Positions 30,226-39,111 of a stretch of 64,000 nucleotides of DNA are shown piece by piece. Under the pieces are notes generated by a model, which was given only the letters and a program-made list of their open reading frames with translations, searched no databases and was not told the origin of the DNA. The position numbers were made by a program, and so were the translations under genes. This DNA is from Variovorax guangxiensis (GTDB taxonomy: Bacteria; Pseudomonadota; Gammaproteobacteria; Burkholderiales; Burkholderiaceae_C): contig NZ_RXFT01000006.1 in assembly GCF_003952165.1 (NCBI RefSeq), positions 248,001 to 312,000 on the forward strand, read 5' to 3'. The first letter of the stretch is position 1, and every line of letters starts with the position of its first letter.

Positions 30226-31224
30226 ATGAAAGACATCGAGCAGTTCATCCAAACGCACGCGGATGCCAACGGCAACGTGAGCGACGCAGACATGGCCAAG
30301 CTCCTCACGGGCGGCCATCAGGGCGATACCGCGGCCGGCCAGCCAGCGGATACCGGCGTGCCCGCCGCCGGCAGCGACGCGAACAATGCACCGGACGACG
30401 CTGCGGGGAAGCCTGCATCTACTCCCGCGCCAGAACCAGCGAAGACCCCCGAGGCCGCCCCGCCGCCAGCCGGCGAGGCGACTCCGGTGATCCTCGCAAA
30501 AGATGGTGTTCACACCATCGGCTACGAGAAGCTGGTCGAGGCGCGAGAAGCGGAGCGCGCAGCAAAGGCGGAAGCCGATCAGTTGCGGGCACAGATGGCG
30601 GAGTTGCTGGCGAAAGCCCCTGCAACCCCCGCCGCTGCGGCACCTGCGACGCCATCGGCCGAGCCTGCGGGCAGCATCTTCGGCGACTACTCCGACGAGG
30701 CCATCAAGAAGGGCTTGCAGATCTTGGCGGCGGAAGCTGCTGGGAAGTCGAAGTCCGAGATGGCCGCCGAGCTGGAGCCGCTGAAGGAGCACATGGCGGC
30801 TCAGGCCGCCGAGGCGCACTTCCGCACCATCACCGCAAAGCACCCCGACGTGGGTTCGATCGTCGAGAGCACCGAGTTCAACCGGTGGGTAGACGCTCAG
30901 CCCTCATTCGTGCGCGACGCCTACAAGGTCGTGCTGGAGAAGGGGACCGCGACCCAGGTGGTGGAGATGCTGGATACCTACCGGACTGCAAATCCTGCGA
31001 AGCCTGCTGCGGCCCCGGCCGTGGATGTGTCCAAGCAGGTCGACGCCGTCATCGCAAAGGCCCAGGCGAAGCCGCCATCGAGTCTGTCGGACATCCCGGC
31101 TGGCTCGGCGGCGCACCACGACGAAGCCGGCGCGATAGCGGAGATGTCGACCAACGACCTCATGACGAAGTTCGCGGGCAAGACGCCTGCGGAGATTGAG
31201 GCCATGGTCCGTCGCCTCGTCTGA
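30226..31224 (+). CDS. Scaffolding protein (putative)
   Basis: 332 residues from the ATG at 30226, nine bases after AAGGAA (the ATG at 30217 is too close). A low-complexity, Ala/Pro-rich region (about 35-90) is followed by helical coiled-coil-like stretches (LVEAREAERAAKAEADQLRAQMAELLAKA) and a helical C-terminus. Directly upstream of the coat protein, acidic and helical: the usual profile of a scaffolding protein. Assigned by position and composition. Confidence 0.75.
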   Translation: MKDIEQFIQTHADANGNVSDADMAKLLTGGHQGDTAAGQPADTGVPAAGSDANNAPDDAAGKPASTPAPEPAKTPEAAPPPAGEATPVILAKDGVHTIGYEKLVEAREAERAAKAEADQLRAQMAELLAKAPATPAAAAPATPSAEPAGSIFGDYSDEAIKKGLQILAAEAAGKSKSEMAAELEPLKEHMAAQAAEAHFRTITAKHPDVGSIVESTEFNRWVDAQPSFVRDAYKVVLEKGTATQVVEMLDTYRTANPAKPAAAPAVDVSKQVDAVIAKAQAKPPSSLSDIPAGSAAHHDEAGAIAEMSTNDLMTKFAGKTPAEIEAMVRRLV

Positions 31225-31250
31225 CCCACACACCACCGGAGTTTTCTCAC

Positions 31251-32537
31251 ATGTCCCAGACCAACATCCCGTACGGCAGCCCGCTCGCGCTCAAGGCGCA
31301 GTCGGTCGGCCTGTTCGCTGCCACCATGCAGCGCCCCACCAACCTCGGCCGCCTGGCTGGACCGATGCCCACGCAGAGTGATGCTGAAGCGAATCTGCGC
31401 GTGCAATCGAGCGCGGACTACCCGATCGTGCGCAGCATGGACCTGTCCAAGGTCGCGGGCGACGAAGTGACCTTCGACCTCGTGAACCCGATCAAGGGCA
31501 AGCCGATCATGGGCGGGCGCATGGCCGAGGGTCGCGGCGAGAAGATGGACTTCGACCAGGACAAGCTGCGCATCAACCAGACGCGCAAGCCGATCAGCGC
31601 TGGCGATGAGATGACGCAGCAGCGCACGCCGCACCAGATGCGCACGCTGGCACGCGCCCAGGCCGCCGGCTACATGATGCGGCTGGAAGACCAGCGCACC
31701 CTGGTGCACCTGGCTGGCGCGCGCGGCTTCCACAACAACGTGGAATGGACGGTACCGCTCGCGACCGATCCGGACTTCCCCGAGATCATGATCAACCCGG
31801 TGAAGGCGCCCACGCGCAACCGCCACTACTTCTCGACGGGCACGGGCCTGGAGCGTGTCACGGCCACGGCCGGCGAGCTCAACATCGCGACGACCGACAC
31901 CATGAACATGGACGTGGTCGACTCGATCCGCACGGTGGTCGACACCATCGCGCTGCCGCCGTCGGCCGTGAAGTTCGACGGCGACCAGGGCGCCGAGGAC
32001 GTGCCGCTGCGCGTGCTGCTGCTGTCGCCGAACCAGTACATGTCGTTCAAGAAGTCGGGCAACTTCCGCCAGCTGCAGGTCGCCGCCATGGCGCGCGCCT
32101 CGCAGGCGAAGAACAACCCGATCTTCACCGGCGACGCAGGCCTGTGGGAAGGCATCCTTCTCATCAAGATGCCGAAGCCGATCCGCTTCTACTCCGGCCA
32201 GTCGCTGCGCTACTGCGCCAGCCTGACCAGCGAGACGGAGACGAGCACCGACGTGGTGCCGGCCGCTTTCGGCACGACCTTCGCCGTCGACCGCGCTCTG
32301 CTGCTGGGCGGCCAGGCGCTGGGCGAGGCCTGGGGCAAGAAGTCGCGTTCGGGCAACCCGTTCTTCTGGAGCGAGAAGGAGCTCGACCACGACGACAAGC
32401 TCGAGATCCTGATCGGCACCGTCGGCGGCAAGTCGAAGATCCGCTTCGACGTCGACTACGGCGACGGCGTGCAGCCGACCGACAACGGCGTGATCGCCAT
32501 CGACACGGCGGTGCCGCTCACCGCTGCCGACAACTGA
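31251..32537 (+). CDS. Major capsid protein, N4-gp56 type
   Basis: 428 residues. The pattern VRSMDLSKVAGDEVTFDLVNPIKGKPIMGGRMAEGRGEKMDFDQDKLRINQTRKPISAGDEMTQQRTPHQMRTLARAQAAGYMMRLEDQRTLVHLAGARG matches the N4-gp56 major capsid family (DUF4043-like) common in podoviruses. The gene is highly GC-rich, follows the scaffold and precedes a small virion protein. It forms the icosahedral shell. Confidence 0.9.
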   Translation: MSQTNIPYGSPLALKAQSVGLFAATMQRPTNLGRLAGPMPTQSDAEANLRVQSSADYPIVRSMDLSKVAGDEVTFDLVNPIKGKPIMGGRMAEGRGEKMDFDQDKLRINQTRKPISAGDEMTQQRTPHQMRTLARAQAAGYMMRLEDQRTLVHLAGARGFHNNVEWTVPLATDPDFPEIMINPVKAPTRNRHYFSTGTGLERVTATAGELNIATTDTMNMDVVDSIRTVVDTIALPPSAVKFDGDQGAEDVPLRVLLLSPNQYMSFKKSGNFRQLQVAAMARASQAKNNPIFTGDAGLWEGILLIKMPKPIRFYSGQSLRYCASLTSETETSTDVVPAAFGTTFAVDRALLLGGQALGEAWGKKSRSGNPFFWSEKELDHDDKLEILIGTVGGKSKIRFDVDYGDGVQPTDNGVIAIDTAVPLTAADN

Positions 32538-32613
32538 TGCAGCCGGGCCGGGGAAACCCGGCCCATCGCGCTCACCAGCCACCTCATTACCTCAATTCGA
32601 AGGAGCCAACACC

Positions 32614-33126
32614 ATGGCAACCGTTACTTCCAAGACCGGGCTGCAGCAACGCATCTTCGGTGGCACGCCGTACGGCAACAAGACCGTGCACAAGTACCAG
32701 CTGGACACCAACTCGTCGGGCGGCGTCGTCGATGGCGACAGCACCGCGGCGCTGGCCAGCGGCGACAAGGTGCGGCTGGGCAAGATCCCGGCCGGCTTCG
32801 AGCTGCATGGCGCGCTCGTGCTGGTCTCGACCGCCTTCACGGCCTCCGTGACCGGCAAGCTGGGCTTCGAATACGCCGACGGCGTGGACGACACCCAGGC
32901 GGCGGCGGATGCCCAGAGCCGCCCCTACGTGCCGCAGGACGACGACTACTTCGGCGCGGCGTTCGCTCTCAACACTGCCGGCCGCTACCCCGCCAGCAAC
33001 ACCGCTGTGCGCCCCGTGACGCTGCCCAAGGATGCCTTCCTCATCCTGACCACCGGCGGCGCGGCCAACGCGAAGGTGGCGGCCATGGATGTGCTTGTCG
33101 AGGGTGTGGACCGCGGCCAGCTGTAA
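32614..33126 (+). CDS. Virion protein next to the coat, possible decoration protein
   Basis: 170 residues, beta-rich, with a good ribosome binding site (GAAGGAG). Sequence GDKVRLGKIPAGFELHGALVLVSTAFTASVTGKLGFEYADGVDDTQAAADAQSRPYVPQDDDYF looks like a compact jelly-roll. Position just after the coat gene fits a capsid decoration or minor head protein. No family name was recognised. Confidence 0.68.
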   Translation: MATVTSKTGLQQRIFGGTPYGNKTVHKYQLDTNSSGGVVDGDSTAALASGDKVRLGKIPAGFELHGALVLVSTAFTASVTGKLGFEYADGVDDTQAAADAQSRPYVPQDDDYFGAAFALNTAGRYPASNTAVRPVTLPKDAFLILTTGGAANAKVAAMDVLVEGVDRGQL

Positions 33127-33197
33127 AGCCGGCAGTTGCCACTTGGCCGGGGCGCTGGTCGCCTCGGCCTCTTTTTCAACCCGACGGAGCACACCCC

Positions 33198-33986
33198 ATG
33201 AACAAACTGCAGATCGCGCGTGTCGCGCACGAAGTCAACCGGGCCTATTGCGCCTCCCTCGGGGACGCCACGCAGCCCAGCTGGGAAGACGCACCCGACT
33301 GGCAGCGCGCGAGCGCCATCGCCGGGGTGGAAATGCACCTGGCCAATCCCGACGCCACGCCCGAGCAGTCGCACCAGGCATGGCTCGAACAGAAGGCCGC
33401 CGAAGGCTGGGTTTACGGCAAGGTGAAGGATCCCGACAAGAAGGAGCACCCGTGCTTCATGCCCTACGAGAAGCTGCCGGCCGACCAGAAGGCCAAGGAC
33501 TATCTGTTCCGCGGCACGGTGCATGCCCTGGCGTCGATGCCAGCTGAAGCCGGCGCTGCAGCTGCTGCGAGCGACGCTGCACCGGAAGTGCATGGCACCG
33601 AGGTCACCTACATCGGCCGCCGCGAGACGCACACCGACAACCTCTACGGGACCGGGCACTGGACGAAGGGCCAGACCAAGGTCGTGCCGCCCGCGCTCGC
33701 CGCGAAGATGAGCAAGCACATGGACGTGTTCAAGCGGGGCAGCACCAGCGCGTCGCCTGCAGCTGCAGCGGCTGCCGCATCGATCTCCGAGACGCCGAAG
33801 GTCAACGAGCACGAGGAGGAGGTCGCCCGCATGGACGAGCTCAAGGCGCAGCTCGGCACGATGAACCGTGCTGGCCTGCAGGAGTTCGCCAAGAGCCACT
33901 ACCAGCAGACGCTGCCCGGCAACCTGAGCACGGACGAAACCCGCGCGAAGGTGATCGCGCTGATCGACCAGTACGGGCCGCAGTAA
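33198..33986 (+). CDS. RyR-domain phage protein
   Basis: 262 residues. The N-terminal part (QIARVAHEVNRAYCASLGDATQPSWEDAPDWQRASAIAGVEMHLANPDATPEQSHQAWLEQKAAEGWVYGKVKDPDKKEHPCFMPYEKLPADQKAKDYLFRGTVHAL) matches the RyR domain, known from ryanodine receptors and found in phage and bacterial proteins. A short beta-like insert (VTYIGRRETHTDNLYGTGHWTKGQ) follows, then an Ala-rich linker and a C-terminal helical segment with SAP-like flavour. Within the head module; possibly a virion or head-completion protein. The role of RyR in phages is not known to me. Confidence 0.82.
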   Translation: MNKLQIARVAHEVNRAYCASLGDATQPSWEDAPDWQRASAIAGVEMHLANPDATPEQSHQAWLEQKAAEGWVYGKVKDPDKKEHPCFMPYEKLPADQKAKDYLFRGTVHALASMPAEAGAAAAASDAAPEVHGTEVTYIGRRETHTDNLYGTGHWTKGQTKVVPPALAAKMSKHMDVFKRGSTSASPAAAAAAASISETPKVNEHEEEVARMDELKAQLGTMNRAGLQEFAKSHYQQTLPGNLSTDETRAKVIALIDQYGPQ

Positions 33987-33998
33987 GAGCGCCGCGCC

Positions 33999-34697
33999 AT
34001 GACCCTCGCCGAGCTCATCGAATCCTTCCGCATCGACGCCGACGACATGCCTTCGAGCATGGGCGGCGGCGATGGTGATCTGCTGTTCAAGGACGAGGAT
34101 CTGGCACGCTGGTTCGGTGAGGCCGAAGAGGAAGCGGCCATTCGCAAGCGCCTGCTGTTCGACGACTACACGCTCGCCATCGTGAGCATCGACGTGATCG
34201 CGAACCAGAGTTCCTATCCGCTGGACTCCCGCATGTTCGAGGTCACAAAGGCCCGGCTGCTCAACGCCGACACCGGGCGATTCGTCGAGGATCTGTACAT
34301 CACGGACCGCGACGAGCTGGACGCGATCGATCCGTGCTGGCGCGACGAGCGCCGATGCCCCGAACGGTTCATCCAGGACGACACGCGCATCGTGCTGCCC
34401 GGGATCGTGGACCGCGCCTACACCCTGCGGCTGGAAGGCTACCGCACGCCGCTGGTCCCCATCACGGCCGACAGCGACCCGGAGAGCACCACGCCAGAGA
34501 TCGCCCGGGTGCACCACCGCTTCCTCGTGCACTGGGTGCTGCATCGCGCCTACAGCAAGCCCGACAGCGAGGTCTACAACCCGCAGAAGTCGGCGATCGC
34601 TCTGGCGGCCTTCGAGCAGTACTTCGGCCTGCGGCCGGACGCTGACCTGCGCAAGGATCAGCGGGCCAACCGGCCGCACCACAACAAGGCTTGGTGA
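33999..34697 (+). CDS. Head-to-tail adaptor protein
   Basis: 232 residues. The helical N-terminus (TLAELIESFRIDADDM...DEDLARWFGEAEEEAAIRKRLL) and mixed body with YPLDSRMFEVTKARLL and HHRFLVHWVLHRAYSKPDSEVYNPQKSAIALAAFEQYFG fit the gp4-like adaptor proteins bound below podovirus portals. Stop overlaps the next GTG start. Confidence 0.72.
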   Translation: MTLAELIESFRIDADDMPSSMGGGDGDLLFKDEDLARWFGEAEEEAAIRKRLLFDDYTLAIVSIDVIANQSSYPLDSRMFEVTKARLLNADTGRFVEDLYITDRDELDAIDPCWRDERRCPERFIQDDTRIVLPGIVDRAYTLRLEGYRTPLVPITADSDPESTTPEIARVHHRFLVHWVLHRAYSKPDSEVYNPQKSAIALAAFEQYFGLRPDADLRKDQRANRPHHNKAW

Positions 34698-35956
34698 CTG
34701 TGGCCACAACTGGCATCCGCACCGAGAACCTGGGCTCGTTCGCGCCGGGCCTGAACAACCGCCTGCCGCCGACGCAGCTGGCGCGCACGCTGCCGGACCG
34801 CTCGAAGGCCACATTTCTTTCCGTCGGCGAGAACATCGACCTCAACGGGCGCGGCCACATGCAGCGCCGCCGCGGCACCACCCTCGCGCTCTCCGGCGCC
34901 TCCGCACACTCGGTGTGGGGCGACGAGACCGAGGGCTACTGCGCGATCGGCAATGACCTGCTGCACCTGGAGCCGACGCCCTCCGGGCTGCTGCCCACCA
35001 GCGTGCTGTCCGGCCTGCCGGAGATGGCCCCCATCAGCTACGCCCGCATGCCCGTCGGCGACGTGATCTGGTCCAACGGACATCGTATCGGGCGCCTGCG
35101 CGGCACCACCGCGCTGCCCCTGGCCACGCCGCGGCCCGTCGTCGTGCCCACCGTGTCGGCCATCGCTGGCGCGCTGCCGGCCGGGCGCTACCAGGTCGCC
35201 TTCACCGAGCTGGGGCCGCTGGGCGAGTCCGGCTCGACACCGCCGGTGGCGCTGACGCTGCCGGCGAACAGCGGCATCCGCATCACAGGCCTCGGTGCCG
35301 ACACCGTGGTCTACATGACCGGGGCCAACGGCGAGGTCTTCAACGCCACGGCCACGGACAGCGGCGACATCGTGGCGCTGACCAACACCGGCCCGGAGTT
35401 GCGCTCGCTGCTGCTGGCCGACGTGCCCGCGGGCTCGATTGTGCGCCACTACAAGGGCTCGCTGCTCGTGGCCGCCGGCACCGCGCTGCTGATCTCCGAG
35501 CCGTACTACTACGGCCTGTTTTCCCCGTCGAAGGGCTACATCCCGTTCCCCGCACCGATCACCGTGGTGCAGCCTTGCGAAACCGGCGTGTTCGTCTGTG
35601 CCGACCGCACCTACTGGCTCGCTGGTGGGCTGCTCGACACCACGCCCGTCGTGGTGCTGCCTTACGGCGGCCTGCAGGGTTCCGGCGGCGAGGTGCGGAC
35701 ACCGGACGGGCAGGGCACGCAACAGGCGTTCTGGCTGTCGCCGCGCGGCCTCGTGATCGGCACGCCTGATGGCTCCGCCACTAACGTGCAGGAGAACGCC
35801 CTGAAGTTCGGGCCCGCGCGCGCCGGCGCCACGCTGTTCCGCGAGCAGGACGGCGCCCATCACATCCTCTGCGCCCGCCAGGAGCCGGCCCGGCCCATCG
35901 GCGCGGCGCAGGGATCTTTCGCAGTCGAAACCATCGTCAAGGAAACCGACCTATGA
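34694..35956 (+). CDS. Beta-propeller-like tail hub protein
   Basis: 420 residues from GTG at 34694. Repeated short beta-strand blocks (VWSNGHRIGRLRGT, LPAGRYQVAFTELGPLGESG, YKGSLLVAAGTALLISEPYYYGLFSP, ITVVQPCETGVFVCADRTYWLAGG) suggest a propeller, as in tail hub/nozzle or DNA-stabilising proteins below the portal of podoviruses. Translationally coupled to both neighbours. Confidence 0.68.
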   Translation: MTVATTGIRTENLGSFAPGLNNRLPPTQLARTLPDRSKATFLSVGENIDLNGRGHMQRRRGTTLALSGASAHSVWGDETEGYCAIGNDLLHLEPTPSGLLPTSVLSGLPEMAPISYARMPVGDVIWSNGHRIGRLRGTTALPLATPRPVVVPTVSAIAGALPAGRYQVAFTELGPLGESGSTPPVALTLPANSGIRITGLGADTVVYMTGANGEVFNATATDSGDIVALTNTGPELRSLLLADVPAGSIVRHYKGSLLVAAGTALLISEPYYYGLFSPSKGYIPFPAPITVVQPCETGVFVCADRTYWLAGGLLDTTPVVVLPYGGLQGSGGEVRTPDGQGTQQAFWLSPRGLVIGTPDGSATNVQENALKFGPARAGATLFREQDGAHHILCARQEPARPIGAAQGSFAVETIVKETDL

Positions 35957-36453
35957 ACCACCAGAAAGCTGGCGTGCTCTACCGCGCGCTGTCGTGGAGC
36001 CCGGATGGCCGGCTGCTCGCCGAAGATCCGCCGCGCCTGAACCGCGTCCCCATGGAAGGCCTCAACTTCCTGCTGGGCCTGGCCTTCAAGAGCGTGACCC
36101 AGGTGCCGACCTGGTACATCGGCCTTTACGAAGGCGACTACACGCCCGACGGCAGCGAGACCGCGGCAACCATCGCCAGCCTCGCCACCGAATGCACGGC
36201 CTACACCGGTTCCCGCAAGGAATTCGACGAGGGCGCCGTATCCGGCGGCTCGGTCAGCAACGCCGCCAGCCTGTCGGAATTCGTCTTCACCGCCGACAAG
36301 ACGGTGATGGGCGCCTTCATGGTGTCGGCCTCGGCCAAGGGCAGCACCGCGGGCGTGCTGCTCAGCGTGGTGCGCTTCGCATCGCCCAAGGTGCAGGCCA
36401 ACGGCTCCAAGCTGCAGATCTTCGCGGGCCCGACCGCAACCCCCACCCCCTGA
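35953..36453 (+). CDS. Tail-associated structural protein
   Basis: 166 residues, coupled (ATGA) to the preceding gene. Segments FLLGLAFKSVTQVPTWYIGLYEGDYTPDGSETAATIASLATECTAYTGSRKEFDEGAVSGGSVSNAASLSEFVFTADKTVMGAFM are like small phage tail proteins that share this YIGLYEGDYTP region. No domain name is available from memory. Confidence 0.65.
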   Translation: MNHQKAGVLYRALSWSPDGRLLAEDPPRLNRVPMEGLNFLLGLAFKSVTQVPTWYIGLYEGDYTPDGSETAATIASLATECTAYTGSRKEFDEGAVSGGSVSNAASLSEFVFTADKTVMGAFMVSASAKGSTAGVLLSVVRFASPKVQANGSKLQIFAGPTATPTP

Positions 36454-36464
36454 AAGGAACCGCC

Positions 36465-36899
36465 GTGCTCAAACTCTCCACTGGCCTGCGCAACTACATG
36501 CTCGACTCCGGCTCGCTCAAGGCAGCGATGGCCGGCGGCGAGATCCGCATCTACTCGGGCCCGGTGCCGGCGACCGCCGACGCCGCGCTGTCTGGCAACA
36601 CGCTGCTCGTGACCATCAAGAACGGTGGCGCCGGCATCAACTACGACACCACCGCCGCGGGCGGCGTGCTGGCCAAGGCGCCCGGCGAGACCTGGAGCGG
36701 CACCAACGCCGCGACCGGCACCGCCACGTTCTTCCGCCACGTGCTGTCGAGCGACGATGGCACGCTGTCGACCAGCCAGAAGCGCATCCAGGGCACGCTG
36801 GGCACCGGCGGCACCGATGGCGTCCTGACCAGCGTCGCGCTGGTGAGCGGCGCCCCGCAGGCGGTGGATTTCTACACCACGGCGCTGCCGAGCGGCTGA
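36465..36899 (+). CDS. Tail-associated protein, paralogue of 25323-25730
   Basis: 144 residues from GTG at 36465 with AAAGGAAC upstream. The opening LSTGLRNYMLDSGSLKAAMAGGEIRIYSGPVPATADAALSGNTLLVTI is shared in pattern with the gene at 25323. The remainder is Gly/Thr-rich beta structure ending VALVSGAPQAVDFYTTALPSG. Probably a minor tail or fibre protein. Followed after 4 bp by a jelly-roll protein. Confidence 0.7.
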   Translation: MLKLSTGLRNYMLDSGSLKAAMAGGEIRIYSGPVPATADAALSGNTLLVTIKNGGAGINYDTTAAGGVLAKAPGETWSGTNAATGTATFFRHVLSSDDGTLSTSQKRIQGTLGTGGTDGVLTSVALVSGAPQAVDFYTTALPSG

Positions 36900-36903
36900 A
36901 GCC

Positions 36904-37569
36904 ATGGCTTTGCTCTTCGAGGATGACTTCGTTGGTGCGGCGGGCTCCATCGCGGGCCGCGTCACGACCGGCGGCGCCTGGGGAGCGAGCCTTTCACCGG
37001 CCGGCCAGTGCGAGCTCGACGGTGCCGGCGCCTGCGTGGTGTCGGCCAACGCGGCCGACGAAGGCATCCACCTGCTGACGGACATCCTCTCCACGGACGA
37101 TTTCACCCTCAGCGGCTCCATCAAGAACACCGCCTCGGCGTTCTCTTCGCAGAACTTCCTGCGGCTGAAGGTCTTCACGTCCAGCAGCGGGTCGTCGGGC
37201 GACTACATCGGCCTCACGCTGACACCCGGCTCCGGCTCGCAGTACTTCGTGCAGTTCCTGTGCAGCATCAGCGGCAGCATCGAGACCGTGGACTGGACAC
37301 AGCTGGGCGGTGTCGGCACCGTGTGCGACTTCGAGATGCGCGTCGACCAGGGCGCCGGCGAGGTCGAGGTCTGGACTGCCGGGGTGCTGCGCGGCACCAT
37401 CCCGCAGGCGCCGACCGTCGCGAAGCTGATCCCCAGCATCGACATCCAGCGCTCCAACACCGGCATCGCCGGCGGGGCGGCGCTGCACATGCGCATCGAC
37501 ACCGCGGGCCCGCCGCCGGCAACCCCTGATTTCTGGACCAACTTCGTCAACACCCGCGAGGTCGCATGA
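36904..37569 (+). CDS. Jelly-roll (LamG-like) tail protein
   Basis: 221 residues, opening LLFEDDFVGAAGSIAGRVTTGGAWG and continuing with alternating strands (FTLSGSIKNTASAFSSQNFLRLKVFTSSSGSSGDYIGLTLTPGSGSQYFVQFL) as in concanavalin/LamG-like folds that bind carbohydrates. Likely part of the receptor-binding apparatus. ATGA overlap with the next gene. Confidence 0.65.
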   Translation: MALLFEDDFVGAAGSIAGRVTTGGAWGASLSPAGQCELDGAGACVVSANAADEGIHLLTDILSTDDFTLSGSIKNTASAFSSQNFLRLKVFTSSSGSSGDYIGLTLTPGSGSQYFVQFLCSISGSIETVDWTQLGGVGTVCDFEMRVDQGAGEVEVWTAGVLRGTIPQAPTVAKLIPSIDIQRSNTGIAGGAALHMRIDTAGPPPATPDFWTNFVNTREVA

Positions 37570-39101
37570 AGCCCGTCAAGTACCGCGACGGCTTCAGCGG
37601 TCAGGGCGGGAAGGACGCTACCTTCCTCGACACATCGTCGACGGTGCCCTACCTGAAGAAACGTCGCTTCGATCCTGAGACCGGCGGCCAGGTCGTTGCT
37701 CATAAGCGCGGCGACTTCCTGGAGGTCACCCGCGAGGGTACGCTCGAGGACGGCTTCTACAGCATCGGCATGATCGACGGCGAGAAGCGGGTGGTGGGCT
37801 CCGCCACCGCGCGCGGGCGCTTCACCGACCGCGGCACCTTCATCGCCGACGACGGGCTGCTCGGCGTCGATCGCATCCGCTACTACGGCCGCGGGCTGGG
37901 CTTGGACACCACCTCCACGCTGCTCGGCACGGCCACCGACTTCGACGGCAAGCCCTGCAACGCCTACAAGCTTCAGACCTACCGCACCCGCGATGGCCGC
38001 CGCTTCGTCGCGTTCTACGACTTCACGGCCTTCGCGCCCTTCGAGTACGGCACCCAGTTCACGTTCGTGCCCGGGGAGGTCTACGGGCCGCCCGGGGCGC
38101 GGAAATTCCAGTCCGCCTACGTCTACCAGAGCCTGGACCCGAGCGGCCAGCACTACCACGCCTTCCTACGCGACGACGGCACTACGCGCGTGCTCGGCGA
38201 CACCCTCTACATGCCGAACCAGCTGGCGACCTACGCGGCGCCAGCGCGCATCGCGCCGGGCCGGCACGTCTTCATGGGCGCCTACCTCCGGCCGCACTAC
38301 AGCGGCTCCAGCGTGGATGCCGCCGCATGCCCCGGCCTGGTCTTCCAGTTCACCGATGACGCTGGCGCGACCTGGAACGAGGCCAGCAGCACCGAGCTGT
38401 TCCAGGAGTTCTTCGACACCATCCAGACGCTGCCGGTGCCGTCGTATGCCACGATGTTCAACACTGCGGTCAACGCCTGCGGCTTCTACGCGGCGCCGCT
38501 GAACGCCTCGCGCGCACTGGCCTACGTGGTGGTGCCCTATGCGCCGAACCCGGGCGCGGACTTCGTGCTGAAGGCCAAGGTGAAGCTCGGCATCATCGAC
38601 GCCAACGCCCGCACGCTATTGAGCACGCTGACGCTGTTCGACGGCGAGGTGAATGCCGCGCTGGCGTTCTGGAGCGGCGGCTGCGTCGGTGTCGAGGGCG
38701 GCGCCGTCGTCGTCACCCGGCCGCTGGCCACGGTCTACACCAACATCCAGAACGAGCCGCCGGTGCTGCTGTTCACGCCCGATGGCGTCTCCATCGCCAC
38801 CATGCCGCCGGCACCCCAGCCGAACTACCGAATCGGCATGGTGTCCGCGATCGCGCCGGGGATCATCGTGGCGCCGATGTACGACGGCGCCCACTCGCTC
38901 TTCGAGTCCCGCGACCGCGGTGCGACCTGGCAGAAGAGGGCGGTGCTCACCGACCGCGCTGCGGCGCCGGTGAGCGACGTCGGCAAGTTCCAGCTCGAGG
39001 ACTTCGCCGCGCTCACCTTCCTGCGCCGCAACGGCCAGCCCGCGGGCGCGACACCGGGCACGCCCTGGGCATCGGACAGCCGCATTGCCCCACCGATTTG
39101 A
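37566..39101 (+). CDS. Tail protein with two Asp-box (BNR) motifs
   Basis: 511 residues. Two Asp-boxes are visible: FTDDAGATWNEAS (about 275) and FESRDRGATWQKR (about 445), the S/T-x-D-x-G-x-T-W signature of sialidase-type beta-propellers. The rest is beta-rich with YYGRGLGLDTTSTLLGTATDFDGKPCNAYKLQTYRTRDGRRFVAFYDFT. Glycan binding or cleavage at the host surface is plausible; no sialidase catalytic set was established. Confidence 0.7.
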   Translation: MKPVKYRDGFSGQGGKDATFLDTSSTVPYLKKRRFDPETGGQVVAHKRGDFLEVTREGTLEDGFYSIGMIDGEKRVVGSATARGRFTDRGTFIADDGLLGVDRIRYYGRGLGLDTTSTLLGTATDFDGKPCNAYKLQTYRTRDGRRFVAFYDFTAFAPFEYGTQFTFVPGEVYGPPGARKFQSAYVYQSLDPSGQHYHAFLRDDGTTRVLGDTLYMPNQLATYAAPARIAPGRHVFMGAYLRPHYSGSSVDAAACPGLVFQFTDDAGATWNEASSTELFQEFFDTIQTLPVPSYATMFNTAVNACGFYAAPLNASRALAYVVVPYAPNPGADFVLKAKVKLGIIDANARTLLSTLTLFDGEVNAALAFWSGGCVGVEGGAVVVTRPLATVYTNIQNEPPVLLFTPDGVSIATMPPAPQPNYRIGMVSAIAPGIIVAPMYDGAHSLFESRDRGATWQKRAVLTDRAAAPVSDVGKFQLEDFAALTFLRRNGQPAGATPGTPWASDSRIAPPI

Positions 39102-39111
39102 GACCTCGCCC

